Of a DNA stretch of 64,000 bases, positions 57,170-64,000 are shown in pieces. Position numbers and translations under genes: made by a program. Below the pieces are notes generated by a model. The model was not told the DNA's origin. It did no database searches and saw nothing but the letters and a program-made list of their open reading frames with translations. This DNA comes from UBA5072 sp963822145 (GTDB lineage: Bacteria; Bacteroidota; Bacteroidia; Bacteroidales; UBA10428): positions 372,001 through 436,000 of the forward strand of contig CAWGGG010000004.1 in assembly GCA_963822145.1 (NCBI GenBank), read 5' to 3'. Each line of letters begins with the position of its first letter. Positions within the stretch are counted from its first letter, which is position 1.

Positions 57170-59539
57170 TTATTCGTATTTAAGGGTATCAGCCGGATTG
57201 GTCCGGATGGCCCTGATGGTTTGATAACTGATGGCCATCAATGCCACAACCAGCGCTATAAGTGCTGATACAATAAAGATCCAGGCGCTCAGGCGGGTAT
57301 GATAGCTGTAATTCTGCAGGAACCTCGAAAACATATACCAGGCGAGCGGAACCGAAACCAAGGCAGCAATAAGCAATAGCTTTAAGAACTCACCTGTGAA
57401 AAGGCCAAAGATCAAATGGGATGGTGCCCCAAGCGCCTTCCGGATACCCACTTCGCGGGTCTTCTGTTCAACCGTAAAGGTAGCCAGTCCGAACAATCCT
57501 ATACTAGCGATTAACACAGCCAGTATGGCAAAATAATTCATCAGTGTTCCCAAGCGCTCTTCAGTTCGGTACATTCTATCAAAATCATCATCAACAAAAT
57601 GATAATCAAATGGATATGAAGGCATAATCCGACTCCAGGCTTTCTCCACCTGCTTCATGGTGGCAGTAAGGTTGCCGGGATTGATGCGTATATACATGTA
57701 GTTTAAGTAGTTGCTGCCCCAGACGGATATCGCCAGGGGTTCGATCTTATTATGAAGGGATTGGAAGTTGAAATCCTCCATCACGCCCACAACCGGACCC
57801 ACCGGCCCGAAGCGAAGCTGAGCCCCTACCGCATCCTCCATGTTCATGATCTTTTCCATTTGTTCGTTGATCAGAAAAGAGGCCAGGCTGTCGCGTGGCG
57901 TATCCACGGAATAGGACTTGGAAAAGCTGCGTCCGGACTTCATCTTTATACCCATGGTTTCAACATAATCAAAATCCACGCTGCTCATGCTGATCAGTAT
58001 TTCCAGATCAGGTGGTTTGCCTTCCCAGGAAGCCCCGGCAGAGTTACTGCCAATGTTCTGGGGTGGGTGGGTGCTGGCCGTGATGGATTTTATAACCGGT
58101 TCCCGAAGGAGTTCCTCCTTGATCGTGGGATAGGCGGTTTTAAGATCTCCCCGTAAAGGCACATAAAACAGGTTCTCCCGGTCATATCCGAGTTTTTGGT
58201 TCTGCAAATGCTGCAGCTGGCGGTAAATCACAAGGGTTCCGGTGATCAGCATGATACTGAGCGCAAACTGAGTTGTCACGGTTATCCTGCGGAAAAAGCC
58301 TCCACGGGATCCCATGCTGAATGAACCCTTCAGGGTTTTCATGGGTTCAAAACCGGAAAGAACAAGTGCGGGATAGGTACCTGCCAGTATACCCGTAAAA
58401 AGCATGATGGCAAGTATACCTGCAACATATAAAGGTGTTAACAGATCCGGAATACTGAATTCCTTTCCGGAGATCAGGTTAAACTGTCCCAGCAACAGCG
58501 CCACCATAATAAAGGCTATTATCGTGGATATCAAGGTGATAAATAAAGACTCGGCATAAAACTGGATGATCAGATTCCAGTGGTGTGCTCCGTTTACCTT
58601 GCGCAACCCGATTTCCTTTGCCCTCGAAGCAGAGCGGGCTGTGCTCAGATTCATGAAATTGATGCATGCGATGATGAGTACCAGCAGGGCGATTGAAGAA
58701 AAGATCCACACGTTAAGAATGGCACCCGGTTTGTGCCCGTATCCAAAGTAACTGTAAAGATGCATACGTGTAAAAGGTGCCAGCAAAAATTCGGTGTCGT
58801 TCCGGGGGTCATGCTCCCGCACGATCTGGGTAAGCTTTTTATTTACCGGCAGGGGATTGGTATTGTTGCGCAACATGACATACGTAAAGATGGAATTGCT
58901 CCCCCAGTCATCAGAATACCATTCCGATTTCTTCATATAATCGAAGGGGATAAGAAAATCCTGATCAATAGAACTGTTGCCCGGTATATTTTTCATGATG
59001 CCTGTTACCTGAAAAACCTCTTTCGTATTGACCAGTAAGGTCTTTCCAATGGGGTCCTCTTCACCAAAATACTTGTCGGCCATTTTAAGGCTGATGACGA
59101 TGGATCCTGGTTCCTTCAAGGCAGTTTCAGGGTTGCCGGATAACAATTCAAAAGAGAATATTTTGAAGAATGAAGAATCAACAGCAGCAACCTTTTCCTC
59201 ATAGAAGGATCTGTCATTCCGCGTGATCAGAAAGCTCCCTGGGGATACTAGCCTGCAGGCCTGTTCAATTTCGGGGATATTCTCCTTCCAGACAGGACCG
59301 GAAGGCCATGGAGTGACAGTGACGTGAAAAATGCCATTACTGTATGGTTGATCCTCTTCCACGCGATAGATCCGATCGGCATTGGCATGAAAACGATCAA
59401 AACCAAGTTCATCGGTTACCCACAAAAATATCAGCATACTGCAGGCCAGCCCAAGGGAAAGACCAATTACGTTCATGAAAGAAACAGAGAAATGACGAAA
59501 AATATTTCTCCAGGAAATAAGCAGATAATTTCTGATCAT
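57170..59539 (-). CDS. MacB/FtsX-type ABC transporter permease
   Basis: 789 residues from ATG 59539, chosen because MIRNYLLISWRNIFRHFSVSFMNVIGLSLG is the standard N-terminus; the frame extends further upstream through a CCCTTGT microsatellite, which is not coding. Layout: helix 1, a periplasmic MacB-core domain (about 45-290), three helices beginning ACINFMNLSTARSASRAKEIGLRKVNGA, then a second such half ending FATFTVEQKTREVGIRKALGAPS and three helices. Such eight-helix permeases couple ATP hydrolysis by a separate subunit to mechanical work or export. The ATPase gene is not in this window. Confidence 0.9.
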   Translation of the reverse strand: MIRNYLLISWRNIFRHFSVSFMNVIGLSLGLACSMLIFLWVTDELGFDRFHANADRIYRVEEDQPYSNGIFHVTVTPWPSGPVWKENIPEIEQACRLVSPGSFLITRNDRSFYEEKVAAVDSSFFKIFSFELLSGNPETALKEPGSIVISLKMADKYFGEEDPIGKTLLVNTKEVFQVTGIMKNIPGNSSIDQDFLIPFDYMKKSEWYSDDWGSNSIFTYVMLRNNTNPLPVNKKLTQIVREHDPRNDTEFLLAPFTRMHLYSYFGYGHKPGAILNVWIFSSIALLVLIIACINFMNLSTARSASRAKEIGLRKVNGAHHWNLIIQFYAESLFITLISTIIAFIMVALLLGQFNLISGKEFSIPDLLTPLYVAGILAIMLFTGILAGTYPALVLSGFEPMKTLKGSFSMGSRGGFFRRITVTTQFALSIMLITGTLVIYRQLQHLQNQKLGYDRENLFYVPLRGDLKTAYPTIKEELLREPVIKSITASTHPPQNIGSNSAGASWEGKPPDLEILISMSSVDFDYVETMGIKMKSGRSFSKSYSVDTPRDSLASFLINEQMEKIMNMEDAVGAQLRFGPVGPVVGVMEDFNFQSLHNKIEPLAISVWGSNYLNYMYIRINPGNLTATMKQVEKAWSRIMPSYPFDYHFVDDDFDRMYRTEERLGTLMNYFAILAVLIASIGLFGLATFTVEQKTREVGIRKALGAPSHLIFGLFTGEFLKLLLIAALVSVPLAWYMFSRFLQNYSYHTRLSAWIFIVSALIALVVALMAISYQTIRAIRTNPADTLKYE

Positions 59540-59647
59540 GCGAGCAGTTCTTTCGGAGGAATTACAGCAATAAAGTTGTAGAAAAATATTATATAATGAA
59601 CTCCAGAATTGTATTATTTCTTCCTTCTTCAGTCTTTCTCCCCAAAC

Positions 59648-59682
59648 GTCCCTAGTCCCTTGTCCCTTGTCCCTTGTCCCTT
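59648..59682. repeat. Heptamer microsatellite (GTCCCTT family)
   Basis: Five tandem copies of GTCCCTA/GTCCCTT next to the stop of the DUF5916 gene. Same style of short intergenic tandem repeat as at 55982 and 56532 but with a different unit. Confidence 0.8.
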
Positions 59683-59685
59683 TCT

Positions 59686-62334
59686 TCAAATTCCCAGCCA
59701 GAAACTCATCTTCACCATAAATACATTGGTGGGAGCTGTGCCAAACAAGCCATCCAGGTTTTCGCCAGGAGAAGAATAATACACATTGTCGCTGCTGCTC
59801 CGGTTGTTTTCCCATACCAGGTAAATTGTGGAACCTTTACGGTATTCCCAACGGGCTACAAGGTTCGAACGGAATTCACGGAAGCTGAAATCAGGATTAT
59901 GAAAGGAGTAGTTTTTATCACCTTCTGTCACGGTATAATCTCCTGATGCTTCATCATATGCAATTTCAGAATCGGTGAAGGTATGGGTACGGCTGTCCAG
60001 ATCTCTGGCGTCGGGATCATCCGCGCGCTTGAATCCACTGTAATCTCCGCTGGAAATAAAAGGACTTCCATAGTACTGGATGGAAATATCGGGTGTGATG
60101 TTGTAATTCAGGCGCAAGGTGAAGTTATAGGTCTGTTGCCTGATCAGGGCCAGGATGTATTGCATTTCGGCATCGGCTTCCTTTTGGGTGACATAGATGA
60201 AATTATCGGTATTGTTTACGTATTGAAATTCCGGTTTGATCAGAAAATGATTTCCCAGGCGGAAGGACAGGGATGGCTTGATCATGTATCGGCGGGAAAT
60301 GCCGTCAGTACTTATGGTGCTTATGTTCTGAAGCATGAATACGACGCGTCTCGATTTGTCGGTATTGAATAAAAAGTTGTTCTGCCAGTAGGGAGAAAGT
60401 CTGAAGGAAGGCCCGCCGCGGAGCAACCGGGTAGCCAATTCCTGCACGATATAGGTTTCCGTGAGAGAAACCTCCCAGAAGTTGCTGAACTGGGTGACGA
60501 ATTGTCCGCCCAGATCATTATAGGTATTCCGGCCACCAAAATTCCAGGAATTGACCTGTGAAAGGGTTGCTGTGTAGTTACGCAGGATTCCCTTTGGTTC
60601 CGTCTGCCGGTAACCCAGTTTGGTCTGATTTTCAATCAAGTCTGCCATGAAAAGGTATCCGGCATCATTCAGGTCAAAGCCGGGAGACCACCAGCTTACA
60701 CGCTCTGAGAAGATGAAGCGTTTGTTCCCCTGTCTGCCCGCTTTCAGATAACCTCCCGAACCTGAAAGATGCCTGATTGTGGAATCAACTCCCAAATAAC
60801 TTGCCGCATCGGGACGCTGGTAATAATGCAGGGCATTGGTCTGCAGGTTCACCATGGCTTCTTCTTTCCCGTCGATATAACTGAGCATGCCCTTAAAATC
60901 TAAATAATACACCCTGTCTCTGGTATACTGCAGCAGATCAACCCCGGCAGTATAGGCATTCCGGTTCAGGTAATTCAGGTATTCTTCTTCGATGAGCCTG
61001 TTGGTAGATGAAAACATGGTTCCGATCTGGGTGTTTCCTTTGTTGGCTATCTTCTGAACGCGCGCGATGAGGAAATTGGTCAGGGGTTCCACTACGGGTT
61101 TGGTTTCAATGCTATCCTCGGTTAGCAAAGCAGTTTCTTTCTGCGTGGTGCTTTGCAGTATGCCCACTGAGAATCCGTTGCGAGTGGTGCCGGTAAGCTT
61201 AATGGCATTGATGATGTTGGTAAACTCGGGCTCTTTTACAAAGGAATTGACGTTGTCAACCCCAGGGTGATAGGAGGGAGCATGGCCGATTCGCCTGGAA
61301 TAGAACATCATGTTCTGATCGGCGGAAAAATCAAAGATGTGTTTTCCTTCCAGGAAAAAGGGACGCTTTTCTTCATAGAATGTCTCGAAAGCAGTAAGGT
61401 TCATCACAGACGGATCCGCTTCAATCTGCCCGAAGTCGGGGTTGATGGTAACATCCATGGTGAAATCGCCGATCCCGAACTTTCCGTCAATTCCGGCATT
61501 CCCGTTCCACTGGTTGCCCTGGGCATAAGGGCTTCCTTCTATCTGCGGCTCGCTGGTCAGTTTGCCGGAAACATAAGGGAGGAATTCGATCAGGCGAGGT
61601 TTGCGTACGCCCTCCAGACCAGCCATGGTGCCGAAGGAATATACGTGCCCGCTGTTTTTGCGCGGGATCAGGCTCCACTGGTCAACTTCCTGTATTCTGC
61701 GAACAATACGCCGGACATGCAAACCCCATACCATGCCAGTGTCAGCGTGGTTGTAACGCAGCTGGTTCAGGGGGATCCTGAACTCTACTGTCCAGGAGGA
61801 GTCATTCACTGCGGTCTTTCCCTCCCAGACGGCATTCCAGTTAAGATTGACGGAAAGATTATCAGTCACGATAAGGTCGGTTTTGTTGCCGCCGGCATTG
61901 ATGTTGAATTCAGTTCCCGCCCGGAAATCATGATAGGAATCAAAGCAAACGCTGATCAGGTCACCTACGGAATTATCATCGCGGTTGCCGACAAAGCGGT
62001 TTATTTTATCAGGCTCAGGATCCCAGGCGCGCAGCGCAAAATAGATATTCTTTTCATCAAATAGTATTTTGATCCTCGTGGGGTAGGTGGGCTGTGCCCT
62101 TTCCACCGGGGTGTTCTGGATGAAATTTTGGGACCAGTTTCCTTCATTTTCCCAGCAGGCATCTTCAAGTTTTCCATCAATTACGGGAGTGTTGCCATGG
62201 AGCCTGACTGTATGGTAGATGCGTTTATATGCCTGATCAAAGGGAATCAGCGTGTCGGGTGACTGACTGTAAAGCCTATATAAACCGGTTATGGAAAGGA
62301 GGAAAGCGAAAAAGAACAACGGCTTCTTAATCAT
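59686..62334 (-). CDS. DUF5916 outer-membrane protein with N-terminal CBM9-like domain
   Basis: 882 residues with a signal peptide (MIKKPLFFFAFLLSITGLYRLYSQ). Residues about 40-240 are a CBM9-like domain (VIDGKLEDACWENEGNWS, IYFALRAWDPEPDKINR, WTVEFRIPLNQLRY). Then comes the DUF5916 hallmark TINPDFGQIEADPSVMNLTAFETFYEEKRPFFLEG. The C-terminal 450 residues are beta-rich with alternating pattern and end FMVKMSFWLGI, consistent with an outer-membrane barrel. The function is unknown; members are common in Bacteroidota. The gene is intact. Confidence 0.9.
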   Translation of the reverse strand: MIKKPLFFFAFLLSITGLYRLYSQSPDTLIPFDQAYKRIYHTVRLHGNTPVIDGKLEDACWENEGNWSQNFIQNTPVERAQPTYPTRIKILFDEKNIYFALRAWDPEPDKINRFVGNRDDNSVGDLISVCFDSYHDFRAGTEFNINAGGNKTDLIVTDNLSVNLNWNAVWEGKTAVNDSSWTVEFRIPLNQLRYNHADTGMVWGLHVRRIVRRIQEVDQWSLIPRKNSGHVYSFGTMAGLEGVRKPRLIEFLPYVSGKLTSEPQIEGSPYAQGNQWNGNAGIDGKFGIGDFTMDVTINPDFGQIEADPSVMNLTAFETFYEEKRPFFLEGKHIFDFSADQNMMFYSRRIGHAPSYHPGVDNVNSFVKEPEFTNIINAIKLTGTTRNGFSVGILQSTTQKETALLTEDSIETKPVVEPLTNFLIARVQKIANKGNTQIGTMFSSTNRLIEEEYLNYLNRNAYTAGVDLLQYTRDRVYYLDFKGMLSYIDGKEEAMVNLQTNALHYYQRPDAASYLGVDSTIRHLSGSGGYLKAGRQGNKRFIFSERVSWWSPGFDLNDAGYLFMADLIENQTKLGYRQTEPKGILRNYTATLSQVNSWNFGGRNTYNDLGGQFVTQFSNFWEVSLTETYIVQELATRLLRGGPSFRLSPYWQNNFLFNTDKSRRVVFMLQNISTISTDGISRRYMIKPSLSFRLGNHFLIKPEFQYVNNTDNFIYVTQKEADAEMQYILALIRQQTYNFTLRLNYNITPDISIQYYGSPFISSGDYSGFKRADDPDARDLDSRTHTFTDSEIAYDEASGDYTVTEGDKNYSFHNPDFSFREFRSNLVARWEYRKGSTIYLVWENNRSSSDNVYYSSPGENLDGLFGTAPTNVFMVKMSFWLGI

Positions 62335-62490
62335 GAATACTTTTATTGAAAGGATTAGTGTGCCGTAAAAGTAAACAAGATTGGGGAAAGTTAAAGTGAA
62401 AAGTGAAAAACGAAAAATGAAAAACTAAAAGTGAGAAACTAAAAGGTCAGGGCCAGGAATATGGATGGGATAAATGATGTCAGGTAACGG

Positions 62491-63012
62491 TTATTTACCT
62501 GCAGCAGCGGTCTTCCTGGTCGTACTTGTCTTTTTCACCTTGGGAGCGGCAGGTTTTTTAGCTTCCTGAGTGGCTTTCGGTTCAATGGCAGCTTCTGTTT
62601 TTGCTTCAGCTTCCGGGGCAGTTTCTTCGTCGAAGTTCAACAATTTAAGCTCCTCGAGTGTGTTGTACCAGGCTACCAGTTTCTTGATATCTGAAACGTA
62701 TACACGATCACGGTCGTATTCGGGAAGTATCTTTTCCATGAAAGCTCTCAGCATCTCCGGAGAAGACTTGGGATCCGGTGCAGGAGTTCCTGGCTGGGCT
62801 TCATGGATCTTTTTCAGCACTTCTTTCAGGGGAACCTCATCACCCTCGGTGAAAACGGCAATATCTCCCAAAGAACTGACTTTCTGGTTGGCACTGATGA
62901 AGCTCCTTTTTTTGTCGGTAAAGGATTCCACAATAATCCCGTTCCTGCCCTGGGAAACAAACCTGAACAAACCGCTTTGTCCAGATACGGACATAATCTC
63001 CTTAAGATCCAT
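62491..63012 (-). CDS. DUF5606 family protein
   Basis: 173 residues. The N-terminal 60 residues (MDLKEIMSVSGQSGLFRFVS, then GRNGIIVESFTDKKR and VSSLGDIAVFT) are the conserved DUF5606 domain of Bacteroidota, followed by a helical domain to about 130 and a low-complexity Ala/Glu/Lys/Pro tail (EATQEAKKPAAPKVKKTSTT-like). Cytoplasmic. The function is unknown. It is a good lineage marker. Confidence 0.9.
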   Translation of the reverse strand: MDLKEIMSVSGQSGLFRFVSQGRNGIIVESFTDKKRSFISANQKVSSLGDIAVFTEGDEVPLKEVLKKIHEAQPGTPAPDPKSSPEMLRAFMEKILPEYDRDRVYVSDIKKLVAWYNTLEELKLLNFDEETAPEAEAKTEAAIEPKATQEAKKPAAPKVKKTSTTRKTAAAGK

Positions 63013-63052
63013 GGCTGCTATTCATTAATAATTGGGTGCAAAAATAAGCGAA

Positions 63053-63135
63053 TAACTAAAAACTAAAAACTAAAAGTGAAAAATGAAAAGTTTTCTTGGT
63101 TGTTAATTCTTCACTTTTCATTGTTCACTTTTAGC
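63053..63135. repeat. AACTAAAA-type simple repeat with inverted arm
   Basis: AATAACTAAAAACTAAAAAC and onward with AAGTGAAAAATGAAAAG, then its reverse complement CTTTTCATTGTTCACTTTTAG. A similar A-rich tract with AAAGTGAAAA motifs lies at 62393-62444. The inverted arms could form a hairpin acting as terminator for the TerB/J-domain gene's operon. Confidence 0.6.
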
Positions 63136-63853
63136 TTATTCCTCTTTCCTTCTTGATAGCCTCATAGGCTTCATGGATCCTCTGAAACTTCTCCTGTGCT
63201 CTTTTCCTTATTTCTTCTCCCAGGTAGGCCACCTTATCGGGGTGGTTTTTAAGTGCCAGTTGACGGTATGCTTTCTTGATTTCCTCATTGGTGGAGCTTG
63301 AGGCAATCTCTAAAACCTTATAAGCCCAGTCGGACGACTGTATAAACATGCTTTTGAGGGAGTTTACATCGGCAGGATTGATACCGAGGTCAGCCGCGAT
63401 TTGCTCAAGTTGAATAACTTCTGGTTCCGTGATGGCACCATCAGATAGTGCGATACCAAAAACCAGGTGCATCAGTTGAAGACGTGACGGGTAGTCCATT
63501 CTTTTCCTGATCTGGGTGGTCACCTCTTTAAGGGGTATATCCTGTTTCAGAATGTTTTTCAGCATCCCAAGCATTTCAAGTGTTTCTTCTTCACCGAAAG
63601 ATTTGGTGAGGTAGTTTTTAATAAAGGTCAGCTCTGACTTCATCACGCGTTGATCTGCCTTCATTACAGAAGCCATAATAACTAGCAGACTTACTATAAA
63701 ATCTCCTGTGGTGGTATCGGATTGTTGACGATCAAATTTCTCGAGATTGGAGGCATCTACAAAAGAACCAAAGGCAAATCCCAGGATGGCTCCAATGGGT
63801 CCACCGATCGTCCAGCCCAGGCCTGCGCCAATCCATTTGCCAAATTTTCTCAT
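63131..63853 (-). CDS. DjlA-like TerB/J-domain co-chaperone
   Basis: 240 residues. N-terminal membrane helix or glycine-rich anchor (IGAGLGWTIGGPIGAILGFAFG, about 8-30), a TerB-like helical domain (about 48-160, with VIMASVMKADQRVMKSEL and GIALSDGAITEPEVIQL), and a C-terminal J domain with H204-P-D206, which stimulates Hsp70 ATPase. Matches the layout of DjlA, an inner-membrane DnaK partner. It starts 8 bp after the coaE stop, so both are in one operon. Confidence 0.92.
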   Translation of the reverse strand: MRKFGKWIGAGLGWTIGGPIGAILGFAFGSFVDASNLEKFDRQQSDTTTGDFIVSLLVIMASVMKADQRVMKSELTFIKNYLTKSFGEEETLEMLGMLKNILKQDIPLKEVTTQIRKRMDYPSRLQLMHLVFGIALSDGAITEPEVIQLEQIAADLGINPADVNSLKSMFIQSSDWAYKVLEIASSSTNEEIKKAYRQLALKNHPDKVAYLGEEIRKRAQEKFQRIHEAYEAIKKERGIS

Positions 63854-63861
63854 GCTGAAAG

Positions 63862-64000
63862 TCAGTTATCAAAGGGTTTATTAAAAAGGGCATGAAGCCG
63901 AAGCACCTGGGGAAGTATGGGTGTCTTGCCGTCGTTAACGATAACATGGTGTGAACGGGCAATTTTTTCCTCTTCCGGCAACTGATTTAAAAGAATGGCC
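63862..64000 (-). CDS. coaE: Dephospho-CoA kinase, C-terminal end (partial)
   Basis: The last 45 codons on the minus strand read ILLNQLPEEEKIARSHHVIV, then NDGKTPILPQVLRLHALFNK and a TGA at 63862-63864. The pattern Q-x-P-x-E-x-K, then VIVNDG and L-x-QV-x-x-LH is the conserved C-terminus of CoaE, which phosphorylates dephospho-CoA in the last step of CoA synthesis. The rest lies beyond the right edge. Confidence 0.75.
   Translation of the reverse strand, partial: AILLNQLPEEEKIARSHHVIVNDGKTPILPQVLRLHALFNKPFDN

Noticed and set aside
59540..59815. N-terminal extension of the FtsX permease
   Set aside because: The frame runs through a heptamer microsatellite and the end of the neighbouring gene; the normal N-terminus begins at 59539.
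61267..62064. 265-codon plus-strand ORF inside the DUF5916 gene
   Set aside because: Antisense shadow of a well-supported gene.

Overview
This window most likely comes from a chromosome of a Bacteroidota bacterium (class Bacteroidia, environmental rather than gut type). The signs are a type IX secretion C-terminal sorting domain, a DUF5606 protein, DUF5916 and CBM9-like proteins, MacB/FtsX permeases, a Bacteroidetes-type tyrosine integrase, and a TTTG-N20-TAnnTTTG promoter in front of that integrase. All functional calls come from reading the sequence and from knowledge of the families. No search was run.

Layout. (1) 1-11077, minus strand: the N-terminal 3.7 Mbp-scale label does not apply here; what is present is the first 11 kb of a very large secreted repeat protein running off the left edge. 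It has a signal peptide, a DUF11-like domain, HYR-like Ig domains and about 37 tandem 80-residue (240-bp) repeats. Units at 3.7-8.8 kb are almost identical. Units at 1-3.65 kb are diverged and full of frame-breaking indels. (2) 11.6-23.1 kb: ordinary chromosomal genes, namely a Tat-exported FucI-like isomerase with a DUF2141 protein, lysoplasmalogenase-like YhhN, a WD40 protein with a T9SS tail, an O-methyltransferase, a serine hydrolase of the beta-lactamase fold, a ProC-like reductase and SerA. (3) 23.7-31.6 kb: a three-gene sugar operon with a GPH/MelB-type transporter, a GH35 protein and a GH94 phosphorylase. It is best explained as intracellular use of beta-1,2-gluco-oligosaccharides. (4) 31.7-33.7 kb: an LRR lipoprotein between scars that resemble the 3' end of a tRNA. 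(5) 33.66-53.56 kb: a genomic island of about 19.9 kb integrated in a tRNA-Met(CAT) gene, bounded by a displaced tRNA 3' half on the left and the intact tRNA on the right. (6) 53.9-64 kb: chromosomal genes again, namely a PQQ-propeller protein, an F420-reductase-like oxidoreductase, a CBM9-like protein, an FtsX permease, a DUF5916 protein, a DUF5606 protein, a TerB/J-domain protein and the end of coaE.

The island has two parts. The left part (33.8-40.0 kb) looks like a phage-satellite or plasmid-like replication module: integrase, HTH/Xis-like protein, VRR-NUC nuclease, RecA-like ATPase, an origin-like palindrome with converging repeats, a VirE_N/primase-type gene, a DUF5681 protein and a fragment of a large terminase. 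Several of these genes are broken. The right part (42.4-53.2 kb) is cargo. Three consecutive units (a zinc-ribbon protein, a pentapeptide-TIR protein and McrBC) each end in a 128-137 bp imperfect inverted repeat that resembles an integron attC site, followed by orphan membrane and secreted proteins. No integron integrase is in view, so the arrangement would be a cluster of attC sites lacking an integrase. This defence-type cassette array inside a tRNA-Met satellite-like island is the most interesting structure here.

Data quality. Chromosomal genes from 11.6-33.3 kb and 53.9-64 kb read without interruption. Interruptions are confined to the repeat protein and to the island, so the island lesions are more likely real decay, while those inside the repeat array may be consensus errors.
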